Shown here in pieces: positions 6,050 through 11,331 of a DNA stretch of 11,331 bases; position 1 is the stretch's first letter, and the number at the start of each line of letters is the position of its first letter. Made by a program: the position numbers and the translations under genes. The notes under the pieces are model-generated. The model did no database searches and was not told where the DNA came from. It saw nothing but the letters and a program-made list of their open reading frames with translations. The stretch spans positions 1-11,331 of the forward strand of contig DIEW01000051.1 of NCBI GenBank assembly GCA_002418825.1, given 5' to 3'. The stretch is from Syntrophaceae bacterium UBA5764. Its GTDB lineage: Bacteria > Desulfobacterota > Syntrophia > Syntrophales > Smithellaceae.

Positions 6050-7399
6050 TCAGGTAATTTTTCTCAGATATTGCAATATTCTCAACTGCTCTTCGAGCAC
6101 AGGCGATTCCCCGCTTGCCGAAAAATCAAAATCGCAACGGCCAGCCATGCTCATAATACCCCTCAAAGCCATAAAAATATTAACCGGCGGATATTCTTCT
6201 CTTGTAAAATAATTGATTAATTTCAATGTCTTAAAGGCGTCAAACCAGTGGTGAAATTGCCTGCTCAGCATCTCCTTCTTTGCCCGGCGCCTGACTTGAA
6301 TCCAGAACATTTCAAAGCGGCAATTAATTAAATATTTTTTTAGCGTGGGATGAATGCTTTCGGCTTTTGCCAAAATTTGGACCGCATCAGAATCGGTAGA
6401 ACGGCTGATTAGTTCCAGCCACTTTTTCAGAATAAAAAAAACGCGGGGGTCATAAACAGGATATTCCCGGTGCGCGCCGGATAAAAATCTGCGCACTCCC
6501 TTGCCCGTACCGAAAGGAACACGTGTTGAAGGACGGGCGGAAGGAAAGACGCGAGTTTCTTTCACGTAGCCGATTTTCCCCAATTTGGCCAGCTTGCCCA
6601 GAAAATAAAAATCCTCGCCCGCCTGCCGTTTATTCATCCCTCTTACTTCCAGATATGCTTCCGCGGTGGTAACGATGGTGGAACCGATGGAATGGTAGGC
6701 ATAAGGCGATTGAGCATATTGCAATCCCAACACCCAGTAGCGCAGGAATATTTCGTAACAGTATATGGCCGCTTTCGTCTCTTCGTCCGGGGGTGTTTGA
6801 TGTTCGTAGGCCACAATCGCCGTTTTCACTTTTTTAGTGAAATAATGTTTTATGGAGGATAAATAATTGTTCTGCACCAGAGTATCCGCATCAAGACTCA
6901 AAATCAGTCTCGTGTCCAAAGAATCGCCTGTCCATAAGCGCAGCGCCGCATCCATGCCGATTTTTCTGGCCATACCCACACCCCCGTCTTTTTCCGGCAG
7001 TTCATAGCCAGGGCTGGAGACGTCAACATAAGCCAGCCTGATTTTTGAATCGGCGAGCATCGTCAAAAAGTGGTAGATGTCGCCATCGGCACGATATCCT
7101 CCCAGACGTTTTCTGCCGATAAGCGCCTTGAGCATCGCCAGCGTGTCCTGATTGTTTTTTACATCCGCCTCCGGCGAATTGCCTTTATTGTTTACGACGC
7201 AAATTATCAGGGTATCTTCCAAAAAAGAAACCGGATTTCGCGCGAGAGAGACCAATGTGGAAAATATCGATTCTTTTTCCGCGTAGGCGGGCACGACAAC
7301 CGCGGAGGAAATATTTTCATGGTTTTCCGCGACCAACCGCCACTTTTCATCCGCCGCGTATTCATGCAGGTAATCGCATAGCAAGGATGGCTTTTTCAT
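6050..7399 (-). CDS. Family 2 (GT-A) glycosyltransferase of unknown acceptor
   Basis: This 449-residue protein looks like an inverting GT-A glycosyltransferase. Evidence is the nucleotide-sugar entry VVVPAYAEKESI (34-45), an LSLDADTLVQNNYL segment with the metal-binding DAD at 170-172, and GEDFYFL at 261-267, the position of the catalytic acidic pair. A conserved-looking RVPFGTGKGVRRFL (293-306) follows, then a roughly 140-residue basic and aromatic helical tail. I see no signal peptide and no clear membrane span, so it is probably cytoplasmic or peripheral. An unusual insertion (about 75-140) separates the first strand block from the DAD motif. It starts at ATG 7399, whose ATGA overlaps the miaA stop. 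I do not recognise a characterised homologue; the sugar donor and acceptor are unknown, and no cell-wall or LPS gene lies nearby to suggest one. Confidence 0.78.
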   Translation of the reverse strand: MKKPSLLCDYLHEYAADEKWRLVAENHENISSAVVVPAYAEKESIFSTLVSLARNPVSFLEDTLIICVVNNKGNSPEADVKNNQDTLAMLKALIGRKRLGGYRADGDIYHFLTMLADSKIRLAYVDVSSPGYELPEKDGGVGMARKIGMDAALRLWTGDSLDTRLILSLDADTLVQNNYLSSIKHYFTKKVKTAIVAYEHQTPPDEETKAAIYCYEIFLRYWVLGLQYAQSPYAYHSIGSTIVTTAEAYLEVRGMNKRQAGEDFYFLGKLAKLGKIGYVKETRVFPSARPSTRVPFGTGKGVRRFLSGAHREYPVYDPRVFFILKKWLELISRSTDSDAVQILAKAESIHPTLKKYLINCRFEMFWIQVRRRAKKEMLSRQFHHWFDAFKTLKLINYFTREEYPPVNIFMALRGIMSMAGRCDFDFSASGESPVLEEQLRILQYLRKIT

Positions 7400-8304
7400 T
7401 CCAGGTATTTCATTACGCTTTCTTGCAATAATTTATAGTCATCACCGTCAATCCATTTAACGCCTATCCCTCTTTTTTCCATACGCCGGAACCATGTCTC
7501 CTGCCTTTTTGCAAACTGATGAATACCTGTATTCAATTTCTTTACCATCTCCTGATAATCAAGCTTCTTTTGCAGATACATGGCAATAAAACGATATTCC
7601 AGTCCGAAGCTCTCCAGACGCGGCCAGGATATTCCTTTATCATGCAGCGCTTTAACCTCCTCGACCATTTTCTGCCCCAGTCTTTCCTGAAGCCTGAGCG
7701 TTATGCGTTGCCGGAGAACCGGCCTTGGCCAGCGGATGCCGAAGACAGCGGCGTCGATTACCGGTTTTTCTTTCCCACGCAGGTTCATCATCCTGGCCGT
7801 TTCTATTTCAATCGCCCGGACAAGTCTCCGTGTGTCTTCCAAATCCGTTTTATTATGCGCCTGCGGTTTTAAAGACAGGAGTATTTCCTGAAGCTCGTTT
7901 ATCGTTTTCGCGGATAACGACCTGCGCAATTTCTCGTTTTCCGGGGCCGGCGGCAGATCATAAGCAGCCAGTATCGATTCAATATAAAGACCTGTCCCTC
8001 CAACCATAATCGGCAATACTTTTCTTTGATTCAGGCGAGAAAACACATCATAAAATTTTTGCTGGAAATCAAACAGGCTGAACTCTTCGCAAGCATCCAC
8101 GATATCAATCAGATGATATCCGACTTTTTTTCCGTCAACCACATATTGATTCAAGTCTTTGCCGGTACCGATATCCATGCCGCGATAAACCTGCCGGGAA
8201 TCAGCGGAAATTATTTCCCCGCCAATCTGGGCGGCCAATCTGGCGGCAAGTTTTGTTTTCCCCGAAGCGGTAGGACCAAGAATCACTATAAGATTTTTCG
8301 CCAT
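7396..8304 (-). CDS. miaA: tRNA dimethylallyltransferase MiaA
   Basis: MiaA transfers the dimethylallyl group from DMAPP to N6 of adenosine 37 in tRNAs that read UNN codons, giving i6A37, which MiaB can then modify further. It is a cytoplasmic P-loop enzyme. The 302-residue product is complete: P-loop GPTASGKT (10-17), SADSRQVYRGMDIGTGK (33-49) with the catalytic Asp35, YHLIDI (63-68), GGTGLYI (102-108) with Thr104, and the C-terminal tRNA-binding QFAKRQETWFRR. A segment that reads GYRQ in E. coli MiaA is GLEYRF here, which as I recall also occurs in MiaA proteins of some other phyla. The start is ATG at 8304 with AAGG seven bases upstream. The gene is divergent from the MATE transporter and overlaps the glycosyltransferase by ATGA, so the two are probably one transcript. 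Confidence 0.96.
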   Translation of the reverse strand: MAKNLIVILGPTASGKTKLAARLAAQIGGEIISADSRQVYRGMDIGTGKDLNQYVVDGKKVGYHLIDIVDACEEFSLFDFQQKFYDVFSRLNQRKVLPIMVGGTGLYIESILAAYDLPPAPENEKLRRSLSAKTINELQEILLSLKPQAHNKTDLEDTRRLVRAIEIETARMMNLRGKEKPVIDAAVFGIRWPRPVLRQRITLRLQERLGQKMVEEVKALHDKGISWPRLESFGLEYRFIAMYLQKKLDYQEMVKKLNTGIHQFAKRQETWFRRMEKRGIGVKWIDGDDYKLLQESVMKYLE

Positions 8305-8327
8305 TATCGCCTTGAAAATATAATTTA

Positions 8328-8356
8328 TTGCGTGTAATCAAACACAGCTTCATAAT
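8328..8356 (+). promoter_or_regulatory. Candidate promoter for the MATE transporter
   Basis: TTGCGT (8328-8333) and CATAAT (8351-8356) are separated by 17 bases. The -10 matches five of six positions, the -35 only three. Transcription would begin near 8363, about 34 bases ahead of the chosen ATG. Confidence 0.35.
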
Positions 8357-8396
8357 AGCATCGTTACAAGACATTTTACCACAAACGGATGTAGAA

Positions 8397-9761
8397 ATGC
8401 TAAAAAGAGTGGATTTGGGCAAGGAAGCAATCCTTCCGCTCATTCTGAAGATGAGTTGGCCGTCGATAGTGGCGATGATCGCCATGTCCGTTTACAACTT
8501 CATCGATTCCTTCTGGCTGGCGCGGCTCAGCCCACAGGCGCTGGCCGCCCTTACCGTCTGTTTTCCTGTTCAGATGATTTTCGCGGCCATCGGCGTCGGA
8601 ACCGGCGTGGGAGCCGGTTCTTTTTCCGCGCGCATGTTCGGCTCCGGCAAAAACATGAAAGCCCAACAAGCCGCCGGACAGATATTCTTCTTGTCTCTCA
8701 CCTTCGGCTTGACGATTATTGTCTGTGTTCTGCTTTTTCCTGACCACATTCTCAGGCTGTTCGGCGCGACAAAAGAAATACTGCCTCTTTGCCGCAAATA
8801 CCTTTTAATTATTATTTTCAGTTCGCCTTTTCTTATCTTTTCCATGATGTCTAACAACCTTCTGCGCGCCGAGGGTAGACCTCTCTTATCCATGTATGTT
8901 GTCCTCACCGCGTCAATCACCAGCGCTGTTCTTGACCCCTTTTTAATCTTCGGCTTTTGGATTTTTCCGCAAATGGGAATTAAGGGAGCAGCTGTTGCGT
9001 CACTGTGCGCTCAATTTATCTCTTTTTTGTTTTCCGTAAATTTCCTCTGCCTGAAGTCATCGAAATACGAACTGAGCCGTAAATATTTTCGCCCCAATTT
9101 ATCGATAATTAATTCAATTTTTTCCACCGGTTTCCCTTCCATCATCTCGCACTTGATTATCAGTTTGGTGTTAATCGTTTACAATCATGTGCTGGCGCAG
9201 TACGGCTCTCCCGCCATTGCCGCGCTGGGTATATGTTTCCGCGTAAACGGTCTGGTGATGATGATTTTGTTCGGCATCGGTTTCGGGTTAATGCCGATTG
9301 TTGGTTACAGTCATGGGGCCGGACTTTACCAAAGACTCCGGCAAGCCGTTTTCGCCGCCATAAAGGCTTCCGTCTCCGTTGCCGTGTTTTCCACGATAAT
9401 ACTGACAATATTCGCCGACTTCATCGTCGCCGTTTTTTCCAATGATCCGGTACTGACGGCAATTGCTGTGCCTGCCCTGCGCATCTATGTTTTGCTGCTG
9501 CTTTTTCTGGCACCCACGCTTGTTTTCATAAATATGTTTCTGGGTCTGGGCAAAGGAGCCCTGACCATGTTTATTTTCCTTTTCCGCGACACGGTGCTGC
9601 TGATTCCCCTGCTGCTTTTTCTTTCCCGGTTCGCGGGAATCACCGGTGTCTGGATGGCCATGCCCATTGCCAACTTTTTCACTTTCTTCCTGACTTTTTA
9701 TTATGCGCGGCGGGAAATAAAAAAATTCAAATCATGGGAAAGGAATCGGCAGATCCCCTAA
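8397..9761 (+). CDS. MATE family efflux transporter
   Basis: This is a multidrug and toxic compound extrusion (MATE) transporter, an inner-membrane antiporter that expels cationic or other small molecules using a Na+ or H+ gradient. The 454-residue length and about 12 hydrophobic segments in two repeated halves fit the family. The N-terminal half has PSIVAMIAMSVYNFIDSFWLARLS, typical of MATE helix 1-2, then GVGTGVGAGSFSARMFGSG; the linker SNNLLRAEGRP is also characteristic. The second half begins near STGFPSIISHLI and carries a matching GFGLMPIVGYSHGAG. The tail is basic (YYARREIKKFKSWERNRQ). ATG at 8397 was chosen because it puts the usual short cytoplasmic tail before helix 1, with a weak GGA seven bases upstream; an in-frame TTG at 8328 falls inside the candidate promoter. 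The gene stands alone, divergent from miaA. The substrate cannot be predicted. Confidence 0.94.
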   Translation: MLKRVDLGKEAILPLILKMSWPSIVAMIAMSVYNFIDSFWLARLSPQALAALTVCFPVQMIFAAIGVGTGVGAGSFSARMFGSGKNMKAQQAAGQIFFLSLTFGLTIIVCVLLFPDHILRLFGATKEILPLCRKYLLIIIFSSPFLIFSMMSNNLLRAEGRPLLSMYVVLTASITSAVLDPFLIFGFWIFPQMGIKGAAVASLCAQFISFLFSVNFLCLKSSKYELSRKYFRPNLSIINSIFSTGFPSIISHLIISLVLIVYNHVLAQYGSPAIAALGICFRVNGLVMMILFGIGFGLMPIVGYSHGAGLYQRLRQAVFAAIKASVSVAVFSTIILTIFADFIVAVFSNDPVLTAIAVPALRIYVLLLLFLAPTLVFINMFLGLGKGALTMFIFLFRDTVLLIPLLLFLSRFAGITGVWMAMPIANFFTFFLTFYYARREIKKFKSWERNRQIP

Positions 9762-9781
9762 AAAACACTGATAATCATGTT

Positions 9782-9810
9782 AAAAAAAATGCCCCGCCGA
9801 GGCGGGGCAT
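9782..9810 (-). terminator. Strong Rho-independent terminator of the cold-shock gene
   Basis: ATGCCCCGCC (9789-9798) and GGCGGGGCAT (9801-9810) are perfect complements separated by two bases, giving a GC-rich stem of eight or nine base pairs. On the minus strand eight T follow (9789-9782). It lies 33 bases after the csp stop. On the plus strand the downstream sequence is less T-rich, so it would serve the convergent MATE gene only weakly. Confidence 0.92.
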
Positions 9811-9843
9811 TTCCGGGTTAATAAAATTTCTCGCTTTTAATTA

Positions 9844-10044
9844 TTATAGCGGCTGAACATTTGCTGCGCTTGGACCTTTACTGCCCTGTTCCACATCAAA
9901 GCGGATTCTCTGCCCCTCGTAAAGAGTCTTGAATCCCGTCCCCTGAATGGCGCTATAATGTACAAAAACATCTCCCCCTTCATCACTTTCAATGAAGCCA
10001 AACCCTTTTTTTTCGTTGAACCATTTTACTTTTCCTTCTGCCAA
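9844..10044 (-). CDS. Cold-shock domain protein (CspA family)
   Basis: This is a 66-residue single-domain RNA/ssDNA-binding protein of the CspA family, which acts as an RNA chaperone that melts mRNA structure in the cold or during growth shifts. The sequence has KVKWFNEKKGFGFI with RNP1 (KGFGFI) and RNP2 (VFVHY), then the expected EGQRIRFDVEQGSKGPSAANV end. The length is exactly the family norm. The start is TTG at 10044-10042: translation from there gives the classic MAEGKVKWF start, and a purine-rich AAGGGGGGG lies eight bases upstream. A longer reading from 10134 would pass through the upstream hairpin and add 30 residues unlike the family. The leader contains a terminator-like hairpin (10099-10141), and I saw no good promoter between that hairpin and the start codon. 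A strong terminator follows. Confidence 0.95.
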   Translation of the reverse strand: MAEGKVKWFNEKKGFGFIESDEGGDVFVHYSAIQGTGFKTLYEGQRIRFDVEQGSKGPSAANVQPL

Positions 10045-10052
10045 AACTAAAA

Positions 10053-10061
10053 CCCCCCCTT
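10053..10061 (-). promoter_or_regulatory. Ribosome binding site for the TTG start of csp
   Basis: AAGGGGGGG on the minus strand ends eight bases before the TTG at 10044. It is G-only in its core rather than GGAGG, but is the only plausible site for the 66-residue reading. Confidence 0.6.
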
Positions 10062-10093
10062 CTGATTTTTTTTCCCGTCTGTCACAGGAAAAT

Positions 10094-10150
10094 AAAAAAA
10101 CCGCATGAATTCTCTTCCTAGCACAAGAACTCAATGCGGTTAATTTTTTT
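10094..10150. terminator. Bidirectional terminator-like hairpin upstream of csp
   Basis: AACCGCAT (10099-10106) pairs with ATGCGGTT (10134-10141) over eight base pairs. After a one-base bulge the stem continues with GAATTCT (10107-10113) against AGAACTC (10126-10132), seven pairs including one wobble, leaving a loop of about 12 bases. Seven T follow on the minus strand (10100-10094) and on the plus strand (10144-10150). On the minus strand it would end transcripts from the hydrolase gene, 110 bases upstream, yet it lies only 55 bases ahead of the csp start. Confidence 0.75.
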
Positions 10151-10229
10151 GTGGCAATCCCTTAACACTAACAATTTCCCGATACTTGCCGCTTACTGAA
10201 ATCCTCACAATATCACGGCTTTTTAACAT
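10140..10229 (-). CDS. Possible 29-residue micro-ORF between the hydrolase and csp genes
   Basis: An ATG at 10229-10227 opens a 29-codon reading frame that begins MLKSRDIVRISVSGKYREIV and ends at a TAA (10142-10140) lying on the first bases of the terminator hairpin. A weak GGAA lies eight bases upstream. The product would be small and basic, with no signal peptide or membrane segment. I recognise no family. Its position, between the hydrolase stop and a terminator, is what a small last gene of the operon would show. However, a frame this short is open by chance fairly often, so it may be non-coding leader. Confidence 0.25.
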   Translation of the reverse strand: MLKSRDIVRISVSGKYREIVSVKGLPQKN

Positions 10230-10251
10230 TTTAAGTTCCGTAACACCATTT

Positions 10252-10902
10252 TTATTTAAAATCAACCTTTTTTTCGCAAAAAATTTTACCATATTTTACG
10301 AGATGTTTACGCAAAATATCTTCAATTTCCTTTTCCTTCCCCCAGTAAAAGTGATTAGCTCCTGAAATTATTTCCAGATGTGCCCTCGTTCCCTTTATCC
10401 GTTTTTTTAAATTTTCCGCATGGCAAAATTCATCTGAGTTTCCACAGATAATCAAATTAAGCTTGTTTTTTAAATTATTAAAATTAAAGGGGAAATAATT
10501 GTGAGGAGGGGAAATAAATAATGAATAAGAAAATTTTTCCTCGCGTTGTTCCATTACCATAGCGCCCACCCACGCTCCGAACGAATACCCGGCAAAATAT
10601 ATTTGAGATAACCCAGATTGTTGAAGATAGCGGCAAACGGCGACAACGTCACAGCTTTCTCCTTTCCCTTCCTCGTAACTGCCGGTACTGGCGCCGACTC
10701 CCCTGAAATTGAATCTCAAGGTGGTAAAATTTTCCGCGGCAAACGTCCGGACAACCGCCTCGACAACATTATTATGCATGGAGCCGCCCATAAGCGGATG
10801 GGGATGGCAAACAATAACTCCCCTCTCCGAAGCCGACTTATGCATCAGTGCTTCAATAATGAGGTTTTCGTTACTGATGAATACTTTTTCTTCCGCAACC
10901 AT
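10252..10902 (-). CDS. Alpha/beta hydrolase of the small COG2945-like type
   Basis: This is a 216-residue serine hydrolase with a complete apparent triad: nucleophile Ser107 in GYSFGAWVG (GxSxG), Asp157 in CGNSDEF and His184 in GANHFYWG. The N-terminal CHPHPLMGGSMHNNVV (32-47) is the typical oxyanion-hole region, followed by FNFRGVGASTGSYEEGKGE (65-82). No signal peptide or lid domain is visible, so a compact cytoplasmic esterase or acyl hydrolase is likely; the substrate is unknown. It starts at ATG 10902, only 12 bases after the ABC ATPase stop, with a weak AAGAAG upstream, so it is probably cotranscribed with the transporter. It could act on an imported peptide or ester, but that is conjecture. 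The C-terminal 10 residues are Lys-rich. Confidence 0.88.
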   Translation of the reverse strand: MVAEEKVFISNENLIIEALMHKSASERGVIVCHPHPLMGGSMHNNVVEAVVRTFAAENFTTLRFNFRGVGASTGSYEEGKGESCDVVAVCRYLQQSGLSQIYFAGYSFGAWVGAMVMEQREEKFSYSLFISPPHNYFPFNFNNLKNKLNLIICGNSDEFCHAENLKKRIKGTRAHLEIISGANHFYWGKEKEIEDILRKHLVKYGKIFCEKKVDFK

Positions 10903-10914
10903 GCTTCTTTTCGT

Positions 10915-11331
10915 CTATATCTCGCCCGCAAAATGGCAGGCGCAAAATATTCCCCGGTCAATCTCTTTCAAAACGGGAATATCTTCAAGACAAATTTCTT
11001 TCTTGTACGAACAGCGGCTATGAAAATTACATCCTCTGTCGCCGGCCGCATCCGCTTCTCCTTTTACCTGGGCCATTCCGCTTTTTCCGGCAACAAAACT
11101 TGAGGGGGCGGCGGCAAGCAAAAGGCGCGTGTAAGGATGAGACGGACGAAGATAAATGTCCCTACTGCTGGCCAATTCCACCACCCGTCCCAAATACATC
11201 ACGGCAACGCGGTCGGACATATGGCGGATGACATTAAGGTCGTGAGAAATAAACAGGTAAGTCAGGCCAAAATCTTTTTTTAAATCTTTGAGCAAATTCA
11301 AAATTTGCGCCTGAATGGATACATCCAGCGC
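10915..11331 (-). CDS. Peptide/nickel ABC transporter ATP-binding protein (C-terminal part, cut by window edge)
   Basis: These are the last 138 residues of an OppD/DppD/OppF/DppF-type ATPase that powers uptake of oligopeptides, dipeptides or nickel from the inner face of the cytoplasmic membrane. The visible part starts at ALDVSIQAQILNLL, which directly follows Walker B and the D-loop. It continues with the switch histidine in FISHDLNVIRHMSDRVAVMYLGRVVE, then the oligopeptide-transporter C-terminal extension with PSHPYTRLLLAA. The extension carries GCNFHSRC, a third Cys seven residues on, and a final CAC, the pattern reported to hold a [4Fe-4S] cluster in some peptide-transporter ATPases. Walker A and the signature motif lie off the right edge. 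Whether it is the D-type or F-type subunit cannot be decided. The alpha/beta hydrolase gene follows after 12 bases. Confidence 0.93.
   Translation of the reverse strand, partial: ALDVSIQAQILNLLKDLKKDFGLTYLFISHDLNVIRHMSDRVAVMYLGRVVELASSRDIYLRPSHPYTRLLLAAAPSSFVAGKSGMAQVKGEADAAGDRGCNFHSRCSYKKEICLEDIPVLKEIDRGIFCACHFAGEI

Noticed and set aside
10045..10134. A 96-residue version of the cold-shock protein
   Set aside because: The extra 30 residues would run through the hairpin and T run and have no counterpart in the family; TTG at 10044 gives the exact 66-residue form.
1..11331. CRISPR arrays, insertion sequences, phage genes, tRNA or rRNA genes
   Set aside because: I looked for regular repeats, transposase or integrase motifs and terminal repeats, and for conserved tRNA and rRNA segments, and saw none. 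The genes are all chromosomal housekeeping types.

Overview
The window looks like an ordinary chromosomal segment of a Gram-negative bacterium, most likely an anaerobic deltaproteobacterium (Desulfobacterota, Syntrophales/Smithella-like). This placement is inferred from the tilS-ftsH order, a DUF2520 protein paired with panB, a parvulin-type lipoprotein and moderate GC with A/T-rich intergenic regions; it was not tested by a database search. I see no insertion sequence, phage gene, CRISPR array, tRNA or rRNA. Gene density is high, and no gene-free stretch exceeds about 210 bases.

Layout, left to right. (1) A minus-strand block reads gph-like HAD phosphatase (2923 to 2279), tilS (2282 to 888), then the first 265 codons of ftsH (796 to the left edge). 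The phosphatase and tilS share an ATGA overlap. (2) A divergent spacer (2924-3124) holds candidate promoters for both sides and a terminator-shaped hairpin directly ahead of the next operon. (3) A plus-strand pair, a Rossmann/DUF2520 dehydrogenase and panB, is also joined by ATGA. It probably supplies the two pantoate-forming steps of pantothenate and CoA synthesis; panC is not adjacent. (4) A second minus-strand block reads miaA (8304 to 7396), a family 2 glycosyltransferase of unknown acceptor (7399 to 6050, ATGA overlap with miaA), then a SurA/PrsA-like peptidyl-prolyl isomerase lipoprotein with its own candidate promoter and a leader hairpin (5944 to 4892). (5) A plus-strand MATE transporter (8397-9761) diverges from miaA. 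(6) A third minus-strand block reads the 3' end of a peptide/nickel ABC transporter ATPase (right edge to 10915), an alpha/beta hydrolase 12 bases later (10902 to 10252), a possible 29-codon ORF, a bidirectional terminator hairpin, and a 66-residue cold-shock protein (10044 to 9844) that ends at a strong terminator.

Functionally this is housekeeping: tRNA modification (TilS lysidine, MiaA i6A37), protein quality control (FtsH, parvulin), CoA precursor synthesis, metabolite repair, drug or metabolite efflux, peptide uptake and cold-shock RNA chaperoning. I did not find a clear novel multi-gene system. The most interesting signals are regulatory: terminator-like hairpins between a likely promoter and a gene (panB operon) or just ahead of a start codon (csp). 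The uncharacterised glycosyltransferase coupled to miaA and the candidate micro-ORF upstream of csp also stand out.
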